Below are positions 1 through 10,255 of a DNA stretch of 64,000 nt, piece after piece (the first letter of the stretch is position 1; each line of letters begins with the position of its first letter). The notes under the pieces are model-generated. The model was not told the origin of the DNA. It saw only the letters and a program-made list of their open reading frames with translations, and ran no database searches. Both the position numbers and the translations under genes were made by a program. The stretch is from Piliocolobus tephrosceles (lineage: Eukaryota; Chordata; Mammalia; Primates; Cercopithecidae): contig NC_045452.1 in NCBI RefSeq assembly GCF_002776525.5, forward strand, positions 28,601,835 to 28,665,834, in the 5' to 3' direction.

Positions 1-830
1 TATTATTTGTTGGATAAAAGAACAAATGACTAAAATTATGGCCAACACAAGAAAATGGGCCAAAGACATAAAAATCAATTCCAAGAAGCCAGCTAGATAA
101 TAAACATTGCTTAAAAGATTAGAGACTTGCACATGTCAAATTAGCAGAGAAATTTTATACTGATAATATCAAACATGTTGACCAAGATAGTAAATAATGT
201 ACTATAAGACAGAATGTAAGCTGGCCGGGCGCGGTGGCTCATGCCTGTAATCCCAGCACTTTGGGAGGCCGAGGCAGGTCGGGTGGATTATCTGAGGTCA
301 GGAGTTCGAGACCAGCCTGGCCAACAGGGCGAAATCCTGTCTCTACTAAAAACACAAAAATTAGCTAGGCATGGTGGCGGGCGCCTGTAATCCCCACTAC
401 TCCGGAGGTGGAGGCAGGAGAATCGTTTGAACTTGGGAGGCGGAAGCTGCAGCGAGCCGAGGTCACACCACTGCACTCCAGCCTGGGCAACAAGAGCGAA
501 ACTCCGCCTCAAAAAAGAAAAAAAAAAAAAAAGAATGAAGTTAATAGAATCTCTTTCGAAAGCAATATGGCAGTACACAGCAGAGATTTTAAAATGTTAA
601 TCTTCTATGACTAATTTCATTTCTAGGAATTTACCTTTAAAAATGTAGATGTATGCAGAGAGATTTATGTACAAGAATGCTATCCTATTCTAAGAGCAAA
701 AATTGGAAAGAACCTAATCATCTACAAGTGAGAGGCTAAATAAATATGGCATGCCCACATAATGGGCCATGATATGGGCATTAAAAATAGTACCTCTGGG
801 AAATGTTTGGGACTTTTGGGGAAAAGAAGA
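1..830 (+). repeat. Old L1 (L1ME-like) 3' fragment split by an Alu
   Basis: The part at 533-830 (…aaaaattggaaagaacctaa… , …ggcattaaaaatagtacctc) follows the sense 3' end of old L1 elements. Bases 1-222 are A-rich and probably belong to the same copy, with the Alu at 223-532 inserted in it. No coding capacity remains. Confidence 0.5.
223..532 (+). repeat. Alu dimer
   Basis: Full-length, from ggccgggcgcggtggctc to an A-rich tail. In CERK intron 5. Confidence 0.95.
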
Positions 831-1207
831 ATCCCAAACTGTAAAAACGACAGCATCTAAACTTTCTTGATAACGTGCTTGGTTGACTGGCTTCTCTGTC
901 TACACAGCACCGCATAAGCACCTCTTGTGAAAGACTGAACGGAAACAGAACCAGCAAACAACCATTCTCGCCCAGCCCAGCCCAGCCAGGGAGGAGCCTG
1001 TGACTCTGCACTTTGCTGCCTTTTCTTTCTGGCCTTTCTGTAAGAAGCATGTTTACTTTTACAACTGGTTGTGGGCGGAGGGATGGGGGGGCGGGGTGCA
1101 GATTTAGGAAAGGGAGCTCTCAAAACTAAGAGAGGTGGGCAGAACCGCAGAACCTTTTCCATTAACAACGGACTCAATCCCGATGAAAGACAAGACGGCT
1201 TACTCAC
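831..1207. other. CERK intron 5, no recognised element
   Basis: Unique-looking sequence next to the exon 5 donor. It contains a short G-run (about 1084-1098). Nothing further is supported. Confidence 0.5.
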
Positions 1208-1271
1208 CCGTCGTATTTATCTATGTTAATCTCATACAGAGTCTCCTTGGCTTGATTAGCATGTTCAGTAA
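1208..1271 (-). CDS. CERK: CERK coding exon 5 (residues 169-190)
   Basis: 64-bp exon with a CCCCACAG acceptor and a GTGAGT donor. It completes Val-169, encodes TEHANQAKETLYEINIDKYD, and leaves two bases (GG) of Gly-190. In the family this links the phosphate loop to the GGDG motif. No further exon is visible between 1207 and the left edge. The phase (2 + 20 codons + 2) fits exon 4 exactly. Confidence 0.95.
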
Positions 1272-1774
1272 CTGTGGGGAAAAATTACGTCACGCAGTTT
1301 ATATTCACATGTGGGAGTCCGCTTGTAAAAGGCAAATCATCCATTCTTTTAAAATGAGTTCCTGTAACACCTTCAGGTGGGTTTCCCAGATAAAATTCCT
1401 TCTTCAATCCTACGTGGCTCTTATGGGACGGGATCAAGCTGACCTCAGGGAACACGAATACGACCCTCTCTTGGGCCACAGTCTGCCGGATGAGATGCAA
1501 CATTCCTGGCATTTAATTGCTGGCAAATAATAATTTCTTTGAAAGAGATTACATCTGTTTTATAATTTTTCCTTATTATACAAGTTTCCTTATTATACGA
1601 GTTCCTTATTTTACAACTTTCAAAATTGTACTCTATACCAAAATGTAGTAAGATGTTAGTGTAGTCCCTATACCCGATGTAAACTTCTATGGAGATTCTA
1701 CTGCACACACAGTTTTGTACCCTTGTTTTCCTGTTATATCCCAATCACCTTGCTATCATTAAAAATCCCTTGTA
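1272..1774. other. CERK intron 4, no recognised element
   Basis: The acceptor-side polypyrimidine tract of exon 5 is weak (ATTTTTCCCCACAG). The rest is AT-rich, with a near-tandem 'ttccttattata' repeat at about 1568-1615. Confidence 0.5.
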
Positions 1775-2077
1775 GGCCGTGCATGGTGACTCACGCCTGT
1801 CATCCCAGCACTTTGCGAGGCTGAGACGGGCGGATCATGAGATCAGGAGATCGAGACCATCCTGGCTAACAAGGTGAAACCCCGTCTCTACTAAAAATAC
1901 AAAAAAAATTAGCCGGGTGTGGTGGCGGCCGCCTGTGGTCCCAGCTACTCGAGAGGCTGAGGCAGGAGAATGGCGTGAACCTGGGAGGCAGAGCTTGCAG
2001 CGAGTCGAGACGGCGCCACTGCTTTCTAGCCTGGGCGACACAGCGAGACTCCATCTCAAAAGAAAAAAGAAAAAAAA
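1775..2077 (+). repeat. Alu dimer with target-site duplication
   Basis: Flanked by the direct repeat 'aaaatcccttgta' before 1775 and after the tail (about 2076-2088), so it is a clean retrotransposition event. Confidence 0.95.
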
Positions 2078-2111
2078 ATCCCTTGTAAAGACCCTTTAGA
2101 AACGCTACATT

Positions 2112-2415
2112 GCCAGGCGCAGTGGCTCATGCCTGTCATCCCAGCACTTGGGGAGACTGAGGCGGGCGGATCACGAGGTCAGGAGATTGAGACCATCCTG
2201 GCTAACACGGTGAAACCCCATCACTACTAAAAATGCAAAAAATTAGCCGGGTGTGGTTGCACATGCCTGTAATCCCAGCTATTCGGGAAGCTGAGGCAGG
2301 AGAATTGCTTCAACCTGGGAGGTGGAGGTTGCAGGGAGCCGAGATCATGGCACTGCACTCCAGCCTGTCCAGCCTGGGCAACAGAGTGAGATTCCGTCTA
2401 AAAACAAACATAAAA
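2112..2415 (+). repeat. Alu dimer
   Basis: Full-length sense Alu in CERK intron 4. 'cagcctgtccagcctgggc' near 2360 is a small internal duplication. Confidence 0.93.
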
Positions 2416-2902
2416 ATGAGTAAGTTGTTTCCAACGCTCTGCTATAATACAAAGAGTGCAATGGGCTGTTGTGTGCATCCATCTCTGTGAACTTGACTGT
2501 GTCCTAGGGGAGATTTAGAAAACATAAAATACTGGGCAAAATGCCCTCATTTTTCAGGCTCTCAACCCACATTACCAAGTGACTTTTTAACATCGTTTCA
2601 CAAAACACGGTCTCTCCCCGCCTTTCCGCATCCAGCACTTGCACTGTGGTACTGTATTATGCATTCTGAATGTCATTTATTGGTGAGATTATTTCTAAGA
2701 CTGATTAATCCTTTGTGTCTCCTCTTTTGATAATTTTCTGACTATAATTGTTGCCCTTTTATCTTCTCAGTGTTTTTATTGATGCCTTCTATGCTGAGAC
2801 TTGGCTGGAAAATACGAAGTTATTTATTTTGCATTCTTCCCATTCTGGTATGAAAAAAAAAGTTCTATTTTGTTTAAAATAATCTTACAGGATAAAAATC
2901 TT
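2416..2902. other. CERK intron 4, no recognised element
   Basis: AT-rich unique-looking stretch between two Alus. No exon or motif is supported. Confidence 0.5.
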
Positions 2903-3197
2903 GGGCTGGGGCACAGTGGCTCATGCCTATAATCCCAGCACTTTGGGAGGCTGAGGTGGGTAAGACCGCTTGAGCCCAGGGGTTCGAGATCAGCCTGAGC
3001 AATATGGCAAAACCCCGCCTGTACAAAAAATACAAAAATTAGCCAGGCATGCTGGCACATGGTGTGGTCCCAGCTACTTGGGAGGCTGAAGCAGGAGGAT
3101 TGTCTGAGCCAGGGAGGCTGAGGTTACAGTGAGCCACGATTGCTCCACTGCACTCCAGCCTGGGCAATACAGTGAGACACCGTCTAGAAAAAACAAA
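2903..3197 (+). repeat. Old Alu (AluJ-like)
   Basis: Divergent sense Alu with J-type 'gagcccaggggttcgagatc'. It ends about 70 bases from the exon 4 donor. Confidence 0.9.
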
Positions 3198-3270
3198 CTT
3201 TTCTAGTGACTATACTTGAATCATTTTTCAAACTTACTTCTACATAGTTAACACAGAATTTGTACCTTAC

Positions 3271-3396
3271 CGATGATGTCAGTTGTGATGGAGGCTAAGG
3301 TGAACAGTGGTGCCACTTTTCTTTCATATATCCGCTTGCCTTGTCCTTTTCCTCCAAACGGGTTGATAAATACCAGTAAATGCTTTGGTCTGGACG
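3271..3396 (-). CDS. CERK: CERK coding exon 4 (residues 127-168, start of catalytic domain)
   Basis: 126 bp with a TTGCAG acceptor and a GTAAGG donor. It completes Thr-127 and encodes SRPKHLLVFINPFGGKGQGK and then RIYERKVAPLF...TTDII, leaving the first base of Val-169. N138-P-F-G-G-K143 is the glycine-rich phosphate-binding loop of the diacylglycerol-kinase-type catalytic domain shared by CERK, sphingosine kinases and DAG kinases. The catalytic GGDG motif is expected in the next exon to the left, outside the window. An old Alu ends only about 70 bases downstream of the donor (3197). Confidence 0.97.
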
Positions 3397-4069
3397 CTGC
3401 AAGACAACAACATGTAAATAACAAGATCAAAATGAAGAGCTCTGCTACTGGACAAAAGCAAACCATGGGGGTTTTAGGATTCTGCTTAGTATTATCCGAA
3501 GGAAAGTATTTTTAAGTGTTAAAGAACAACGACAAAGAGTTTCCTGATCTGTGAAACAGGAAAATTAACAGGTTGTCCAACTGGGCAAAGACTGCGTCGG
3601 ACACCATGAAAGTCCCACGAACTCAGAATTCCGACTGAGAAGGACTCTCTTTGCTCTGAAGGGTGCTGTCGGGTGTACATGCTGGGGGTGGCAGCCTCGT
3701 TCTTCTGCAGGTGAAGGAGGCGAGTGTGCGGACAGCAGGAGGAAGGAAGGAGACGCTGGGCAGAGTCTGAGGAGAAGCGGACAGGCGGGCATGGAAGGAA
3801 GAAGCCACACAGGGGATGCTTGTGGAGATGGAAAGACAGAAGCCAATGACCTCATTTCCGTCTCTCCAGGGACCCCACCAAACTCCCATGCTTGGGTTTC
3901 CTCAGTCACCCCCATTTTCTTATAACAACTTCGACATTTCTGTTTTGGTGGGTTCATGTAACTCTGCTACTTAAAAGAACACGTTTAACTAACAAATCAA
4001 TACAAGCAACAAGACAGTATCTGCCCAAGGAAACTGAAAACCTAAGTCCATACAAAAGCCCAGATACAG
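3397..4069. other. CERK intron 3, acceptor side of exon 4
   Basis: Mostly unique sequence. The last part (about 4010-4069) may be the start of the L1M relic that continues after the Alu at 4378. Confidence 0.5.
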
Positions 4070-4377
4070 GGCCAGGCACGGTGGCTCACGCCTGTAATCC
4101 CAGCACTTTGGGAGGCCGAGGCGGGCGGATCACGAGGTCAGGAGATCGAGACCATCCTGGCTAACATGGTGAAACCCCGTCTCCAAAACCCCGAAATCCA
4201 AAAATGTAGCTGGGCGTGGTGGCGGGCACCTGTAGTCCCAGCTACTTGGGAGGCTGAGGCAAGAGAATGGCATGAACCTGGGAGGCAGAGCTGGCAGTGA
4301 GCCGAGATCATGCCACTGCACTCCAGCCTGGCTGACAGAGCGAGAGTCTGTCTCAAAAAAAACAAAACAAAAAAACC
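4070..4377 (+). repeat. Alu dimer inserted in an L1 relic
   Basis: Sense Alu. Similar flanks ('cccagataca' before, 'cccagacaca' after the tail) form the probable target-site duplication. Confidence 0.93.
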
Positions 4378-4660
4378 CAGACACAAATGTCCATCACAGC
4401 ACTCTACACAACAGCCAAGCAGTGGGAACAGCCCAAACGCCCATCACCTGAAGAAGAGATCAACGAGATACAGTCCACACATCCATGAAACATCTTTCAG
4501 TCATGAAATAAGCAAACTACTGGGGCGCGACCAACATGACTCAATGTGAAAACAGTACGCAGAGAGACTGAAGCCTTCCACCCCGGAGCACACATCACAC
4601 AGTCCCACGCACGTGAAGTTCGAGAGTGGGCAAAACAACCACAACCACAAACACAAGACA
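4378..4660 (+). repeat. L1M 3'-end relic
   Basis: 'acagccaagcagtgggaaca', then a 'cccaaacgcccatcacctga' run and later 'cacgtgaagttcgagagtgg', follow the sense 3' region of mammalian-wide L1, heavily diverged. Confidence 0.6.
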
Positions 4661-4790
4661 ACACCAGCCTGGGCTCCCTACCTGACTGGGAAACAGCATA
4701 AGAACACTTCTGGCGTGACAGAGGCCTGGATGGGTTTGAGTTGCAAAGCTTTGTGTGTTTCAGAAGTCACTGATTGACACTTAGGATTCT

Positions 4791-5400
4791 GGCCAGGCGC
4801 AGTGGCTGACGCCTGTAATCTCAACATTTTGGGAGGCCGAGGCAGGAGGATCATATGAGCACAGGAGTTCAAGACCAGCCAGGGCAATACAGTGAGATCC
4901 TGTCTCGACAAACAATCAAAAAAAGTAGGCCAGGCTCAGTGGCTCACGCCTGTAATCCCAGCACTTTGGAAGGGCGAGGTAGGTGGATCACTTGAGGTCA
5001 GGAGTTTGAGACCAGCCTGGGCAACATGGTAAAACCCTGTCTCTACTAATAATACAAAAATTAGCCGGAAATGGTGGCAAGCGCCTATAATCCCAGCTGC
5101 TCAGAAGGCTGAAGCAGGAGAATCACTTGAACACAGGAAGTAGAGGTTGCAGTGAGCCAAGATCACGCCATTGCACTCCAGTCTGGGTGACAGAGTGAGT
5201 GAGACTCCATGTCAAAAAATAATAATTATTTTAAAAATAAACAAATAAATAAATTAGCTGGGTGTGGTGATGTGCACTTGTAGTTCCAGCTACTCTGGAG
5301 GCTGAGGTGGGAGAATCACTTGACCCTGGGAGGTCGAGGCTGCAGTGAGCTATGGTTGTGCCACCGCATTCCAGCCTGGGTTATAGAGTGAGACATCACT
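4791..5400 (+). repeat. AluJ split into two halves by a younger Alu
   Basis: The left monomer is 4791-4926 and ends in an A-rich linker. The right monomer resumes at about 5255 ('aaattagctgggtgtggtga') and runs to 5400. A complete second Alu (4929-5254) sits between them, so it was inserted into the central A-rich linker. Confidence 0.85.
4929..5254 (+). repeat. Alu (AluS-like) nested inside an AluJ
   Basis: Complete sense Alu with a long AT-rich tail (…aaataataattatttt…aaataaataaat). Same orientation as its host. Confidence 0.9.
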
Positions 5401-6490
5401 CCAGACTCTACCAATATTACAAAGAAAATGAAAGAATTTACTACTAAGTTCATGTCAATAAACTCACGAATTTGGATGAAATGGTTAAACTTCTGAAAAA
5501 GCAAAATTTGTCAGAAATATCAGAAGAAATAGAAAATCTGAATAGTCTCACAGCTAATAAAGACACCGAAGCTATTAATGACAACTTCCCACGAAGAAAA
5601 CTCCACGCTCAGATGATTTCACAACTGAATTCTTCCAAACATTTAAGGAAAAAGTAGACTCAAGATTATAGGAACTCTTCCAGAGAACAGAAAAGAACAA
5701 ACATATATGAACTCTTTGTATGATGCCACTGTGGCCTTGGGAACAAAACCAGACAAGGATGTTATCAGAAGGGGGGCTCACATTCAGACATCCCTCCCCT
5801 GAACCTACGTGCAGAAATCCTAAACACAATATCCACAAGTCAAATCCAGTGATCCATAAACAGAGTACTACATCACAACCAAGAGAGGTTTGTTTACTCC
5901 AGGAATGCGATAATGAGAAATTAATGTAACTCAACAAATTAACTGAAAGAAAGTCATACAATCATCTCAATTGATGCAGAAAAGACATTTATCAAATTAA
6001 ATACCTATTCTCCACTTAAAAAAAAAAAACAAAACTCTCAGAAAAGTCGGATTAAAAAGAAATTGTCTTAATCTGATTTTTAAAATCTATTAAAAACCTA
6101 AGAAACATCATTCTTAATGGTGAAACACTAAAACCTTTCCCCTGAGATCAGAACTGAGACAAGGACGCTGCTAGCACCCCTGTGTTGGCCCGAACCAGGG
6201 CAAAAACATAAGGAAAAGAAATAAAAGAGAGAAGAATTAAAATGGAAGAAACAGAACTGTTACTATGCACAGCTGACATGATTGTGTTTGACAACAATCT
6301 AAAATAATCATCAAACTATTAGCACCCATAAGTGAACTTTGCAAGGTCATTGAATGCAAGGTGAAATACACAATTCAATCACATTTCTATACACAAACAA
6401 TAAAAAAAAACAACAATGCAGTAGGGAAAAGGAGACTTTCCCATAAATGCTACAGGGTCAAGCAGATGTATATATTTAATGAAAATACTA

Positions 6491-6655
6491 GGTTGGGCAC
6501 AGTGGTTTGTGCCTGTAGTCCCAGCTACTTGGGAGGCTGAGGCAGGAGGATCGCTTGAGCCCAGTATTTCAAGGCCAGAGTGAGCTATGATCGCATGGCT
6601 GCACTCCAGCATGGGTGACGGAGTGAGACCCTGTTTGGAAAAAATGAATACATAA
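6491..6655 (+). repeat. Alu monomer (FLAM-like)
   Basis: About 165 bases comprising one left-type monomer and an A-rich tail, inserted in the L1 relic. Confidence 0.8.
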
Positions 6656-6853
6656 AAAGAAAGAGGAAAATGAACCTTGACTGCTCACCTCACACCGCAC
6701 AGAAAGATGAATTCCAAATGGGTTATGTGGATCTAAATGTGAAGCGGAAAACAATACAGCTTGGAGAATACAACGTCTTCATGACTTTGGAGTAGACAAA
6801 GATGTCTTCAATAGGACACAAGCTTACCAGAAAGTTTTTGAAATCATAAAAAT

Positions 6854-7480
6854 AGGCCGAGCATAGTAGTTCACCCTGGTAATGTCAATGCTTTGGGAGG
6901 CTGAGGTGGGAAGATTCCTTGAGCCTAGGAGTTTGAGACCAGCCTGGCAACACAGCAAGACCCCAGATCTATGAAAACATTTTCAAAAAATTAGCCAGGC
7001 ATGGTGACATGTGCCTGTAGTCTCAGCTACTTGGCAGGCTGAGGCAGAAGCATTGCTTGAGTTCAGGAGTTCAAAGCTGCAGTGAACCGTGATCGTGCCA
7101 TTGCACTCTGGCCTGGGTGACAGAACAAGACCTCATCTCCCTTTTTTTTTTTTTTTTTTTTTTTTGAGACAGACGTTTGCTCTTTCGCCCTGGCTGGAGT
7201 GAAGTGGCGTGATCTCAGCTCACTGCAATCTCCACCCCCAGGGTTCAAGTGATTCTCCTGCTTCAGCCTCTGGAGTGGCTGGGATGACAGGCGTGTGCCA
7301 CCATGCCTGGCTAAGTTTTGTATTTTTAGTAGAAATGCGGTTTCATCATGTTGGCCAGGCTGGTCCTGAACTCTTGACCTCAGGTGATCCACCCGCCGCG
7401 GCCTCCCAAAGTGCCAGGATTACAGGCGTGAGCCACCAAACCTGGCCAAGACTCCATTTCTTAAAAAAAAAAAAAAAAAT
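6854..7480 (+). repeat. AluJ interrupted near its 3' end
   Basis: Sense AluJ from 6854 to about 7139. Its tail ('aagactccatttc' and poly-A) resumes at 7448 after an inverted Alu. 'aagacctcatctc' before and 'aagactccatttc' after are the diverged target-site duplication. Confidence 0.85.
7141..7447 (-). repeat. Alu inserted inversely into an AluJ tail
   Basis: Begins with a T-run and gagacagacg and ends acctggcc. Minus orientation inside a plus-strand AluJ, creating a near-zero-spacer inverted Alu pair. Confidence 0.93.
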
Positions 7481-7516
7481 ACGAGATTGAGAGGCAAGTT
7501 ACAGAATGGGTAATTC

Positions 7517-7548
7517 TTATGAATTACATAAATTTATGTAATTCATAA
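7517..7548. repeat. Perfect 32-bp palindrome
   Basis: The left half TTATGAATTACATAAA is followed immediately by its reverse complement, with no spacer. It lies in the L1 relic. Confidence 0.95.
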
Positions 7549-7618
7549 ATTCAATAAAAGATTCAGATCCACAATATGTAAACAGTTTCTACACATCATT
7601 AAGAAAAAGATACAACCA

Positions 7619-7917
7619 GCCAGGCATAGTGGTTCACGCCTATAATCCCGGCACTTTGGGAGGCCGAGGCAAGTGGATCACTTGAGGCCAGGAGTTCAAG
7701 ACCAGCCTGGCCAACATGGCAAAACCCCGTCTCTACTAAAAAATACAAAAAACTAGCCAGGCGTGGTGGTGCACACCTGTGGCCTGTAGTCCCAGCTACT
7801 CAGGAGGCTGAGGATTGCTTGAACCCAGGAGGCAGAGGTTGCAGTGGGTCAGGATCACACAACTGCACTCCAGCCTGGGCAACAAAGCGAGACTCTGTCT
7901 AAAAAAAAAAAAGAAAT
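7619..7917 (+). repeat. Alu dimer with target-site duplication
   Basis: Direct repeats 'aaagatacaacca' flank it (before 7619 and at about 7920-7932). Confidence 0.95.
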
Positions 7918-8046
7918 AAAAAGATACAACCAAACGGAAAAATGCACAAAAGACTTGAACAGAACCTCACAAAAAGGGATATCCGAATGGCCCATGAACA
8001 AATGAATGTGTTTTTAATTAACCATTTCAGATGCGGACACATCCCT

Positions 8047-8350
8047 GGCTGGGCATGGTGGCTCGTGCCTGTAATCCCAGCACTCTGGGGGGCCAAGGTG
8101 GGCAGATCACTCAAGGTCAGGAGTTCGAGACCAGCCTGGCCAACTTGGCGAAACCCCGTCGTTACTAAAACTACAAAAATTAGCCAGGCATGGTGGCGCA
8201 TGCCTGTAGTCCCAGCTATGCGGGAGGCTGAGGCAGAAGAATCACTTGAACCCGGGAGGTGAAGGTTGGAACGAGCTGAGGTCACGCCACTGCACTCCAG
8301 CCTAAGCAACAGAGTAAGACTCCATCTTGAAAAAGAAAAGAGAAAAAAAA
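8047..8350 (+). repeat. Alu dimer with target-site duplication
   Basis: Flanks 'ggacacatccc' at about 8035-8045 and again after the tail at about 8356-8366. Confidence 0.94.
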
Positions 8351-8394
8351 GATATGGACACATCCCAGACAGATATGAGTTGTATTCCTCCATG

Positions 8395-8560
8395 GGTCCA
8401 GTTTAATTCTCACATTCACCTCGAATGTAAAAGCTATTACCATCCCCACTTCCAGAAAGAGAAACTGAGGCTCAGAAGGGTAAGTGACCCGCACCCAGGC
8501 CTCCTGGCTAGTGAGCAGGGGGCTGGACTCTATGCCAGGTTCCAGGCTGTGGAGCCCATG
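8395..8560 (+). repeat. MIR relic
   Basis: The MIR core is visible: 'agagaaactgaggctcagaa', 'gtaagtgacccgcacccagg', and a later 'ctggactctatgcc'. In CERK intron 3, about 170 bases from exon 3. Confidence 0.75.
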
Positions 8561-8730
8561 CCCTTTGCACTCACTGGGCTGGTCCGCTAATGAGAAATTA
8601 AGTCAGCCTGACTCATCATGTCCACCTGCAGTATGGCCATGAAAGGGGGAGACACGTCCGGAAGATCACCCAATCAGGCACGCGCGTGCCACCACGGCCA
8701 TCCTGTCTCTCAGCCCAAACACACACGTAC

Positions 8731-8853
8731 TCAGCTTCTCCAGCATCTCCCGCAGGGTCTGCAGCCACAAGTGACACAGCTGCTCCTCTGGGCACCAGAA
8801 AGTCACCTGCGCCCACTTCCAGCGGTGCCGTCGTGCTCTCTTTACACAGTGAA
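8731..8853 (-). CDS. CERK: CERK coding exon 3 (residues 86-126)
   Basis: 123 bp with a TGCAG acceptor and a GTACGT donor. It encodes VHCVKRARRHRWKWAQVTFW followed by a segment ending REMLEKL, plus the first base of Thr-127. The basic and aromatic stretch and the Trp-rich end (HLWLQTLREML) fit the last strand and C-terminal helix of a PH fold. As far as I recall, every residue matches human CERK, so this exon looks strongly constrained. An MIR relic (8395-8560) and an Alu lie downstream in intron 3. Confidence 0.96.
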
Positions 8854-9060
8854 CTGCACAGAAGCAAACACGCTCATTAGTGCAAGGTTTGCAGTGTCAC
8901 TGACAAAACCTCAAGTGAATATGCACCAAATGCAGCTAATTATAGGTTCCTAACTGAAATTCCCCAGGGGTTCTCTTACCGTCTAATGAGTTAGTAACTT
9001 CCAAGGTATATTAGAAAAAACATCCTATCTTTCAAACCTTTTAAGTCACATAAGGGAAAA

Positions 9061-9368
9061 GGGCCGATGTGATGACTCACACCTGTCATCCCAGCACTTT
9101 GGGAGGCTGAGGCGGGCAGATCACCTGAGGTCAGGAGTTCGAGACCAGCCTGGCCAACATGGTGAAATCCCGTCTCTACTTAAAATACAAAAAATTAGCC
9201 GGGTCTGGTGGTAGGTGCCTGTAATTCCAGCTACTCAGGAGGCTGAGGGAGGAGAATCGCTTGAACCCAAGAAGTGGAGATTGCAGTGAGCCAAGACCAC
9301 GCCACTGCACTTCAGCTTGGGCAACAAGAGCGAAACTCCATCTCAACAAATAAATAAATAAATAAAAA
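9061..9368 (+). repeat. Alu dimer in CERK intron 2
   Basis: Flanked by 'ataagggaaaa' on both sides. The tail carries four or more 'aaat' units. Confidence 0.94.
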
Positions 9369-9557
9369 TAAGGGAAAAAATGACCATTAACTAAAACATT
9401 AACTAAAGGTAGCGTTTGGGGAAAAAAATAATAGGAAGATTTCATAAAGATAAACCAACGCATTGAGCTTGTTAAACTAGTAACATAAAAGTTCCCTCTT
9501 GTGTAATCTACATAGAATTAATGAAGACTGTGGGAGAAGACATTTAGGCTCTCTCAC

Positions 9558-9671
9558 CTGTAAAAGCATAAGGCTTTTCCATTTTCTGCCATTTTCCACT
9601 GCTGTGATGTTTCCCATGAACGTCTGTTTCCTCAACAGTGATGATCTCAGATACAGGCACAGAGCAGGCAT
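9558..9671 (-). CDS. CERK: CERK coding exon 2 (residues 48-85)
   Basis: 114 bp, flanked by an AG acceptor after a TTTTAC tract (9673-9672) and a GTGAGA donor. It completes Asp-48 and reads DACSVPVSEII... to ...MEKPYAFT, leaving the first base of Val-86. It belongs to the PH-like N-terminal region. Against human CERK from memory there are changes at 59 (Ala to Thr), 70 (Gln to His) and 71 (Gly to Ser), a small cluster in a loop. The exon is too short and too interrupted to appear as a long open frame, but the splice phases match exons 1 and 3 exactly. Confidence 0.95.
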
Positions 9672-9785
9672 CTGTAAAACATCACGTCCTTCTGTCAATA
9701 AATTCATCAGAATCAACACAGGTAAAATCAGTCCAACTCCAAGAAGCTGAGAATATTCTGCTTTAAAATTCTCATTAGATATTCA

Positions 9786-9946
9786 GGCTGGGTATGGTGG
9801 TGTACACCTGTAATCCCAGTACTTTGGGAGGCTGAGGAGGGAGGATCGCTTGAGCTCAGGAGTTCAGTGAGCTGTGATGGTGCCACTGCACTCCAGTCCC
9901 GGCAACAGCGCAAGGCCGCATCTCCAAATACTAAAAAAAAAATTTT
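9786..9946 (+). repeat. Alu monomer (FLAM or deleted AluJ)
   Basis: A single divergent monomer ending in an A-run, directly followed by a young Alu. It lies about 115 bases upstream of exon 2 in intron 1. Confidence 0.8.
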
Positions 9947-9947
9947 T

Positions 9948-10255
9948 GGCTGGGCGCGGTGGCTCAAGCCTGTAATCCCAGCACTTTGGGAGGCCAAGGC
10001 AGGTGGATCACAAGGTCAGGAAATCTAGACCATCCTGGCTAACACAGTGAAACTCCGTCTCTACTAAAAAATACAAAAAAAACTAGCCGGGCGAGGTGGC
10101 GGGCGCCTGTAGTCCCAGCTACTCGGGAGGCTGAGGCAGGAGAATGGCGTGAACCCGAAAGGCGGAGCTTGCAGTGAGCTGAGATCCGGCCACTGCACTC
10201 CAGTTTGGGCGACAGAGCGAGACTCCGTCTCAAAAATATAAAAAAAATAAAAAGG
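9948..10255 (+). repeat. Young Alu, cercopithecid AluY type
   Basis: Very close to AluY, with 'gatccggccactgc' in the right arm, which I associate with Old World monkey AluY subfamilies. Useful for lineage dating. Confidence 0.9.

Larger units (their letters stand above)
5402..8046 (+). repeat. Old L1 ORF2-to-3' relic, fragmented by Alu insertions
   Basis: Segments 5402-6490, 6656-6853, 7481-7618 and 7918-8046 are A-rich on the plus strand and follow L1 ORF2 in order. Reverse-transcriptase-region text ('atgcagaaaagacatttatc', then 'tctattaaaaacctaagaa') precedes the distal ORF2 part. All frames are broken. A FLAM, an AluJ, an inverted Alu and two sense Alus interrupt or border it. The element is dead. 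Confidence 0.75.

Noticed and set aside
288..578. Open frames of 60-170 codons rich in 'LSLPSSWDYR', 'AQAGVQWCDLGSLQ' and similar strings, here and at dozens of other places on both strands
   Set aside because: These are translations of Alu elements. The same peptides recur wherever an Alu lies; none is a gene.
1..1207. Further CERK exons left of exon 5
   Set aside because: The next exon should carry the GGDG motif; no such coding text is present on the minus strand.
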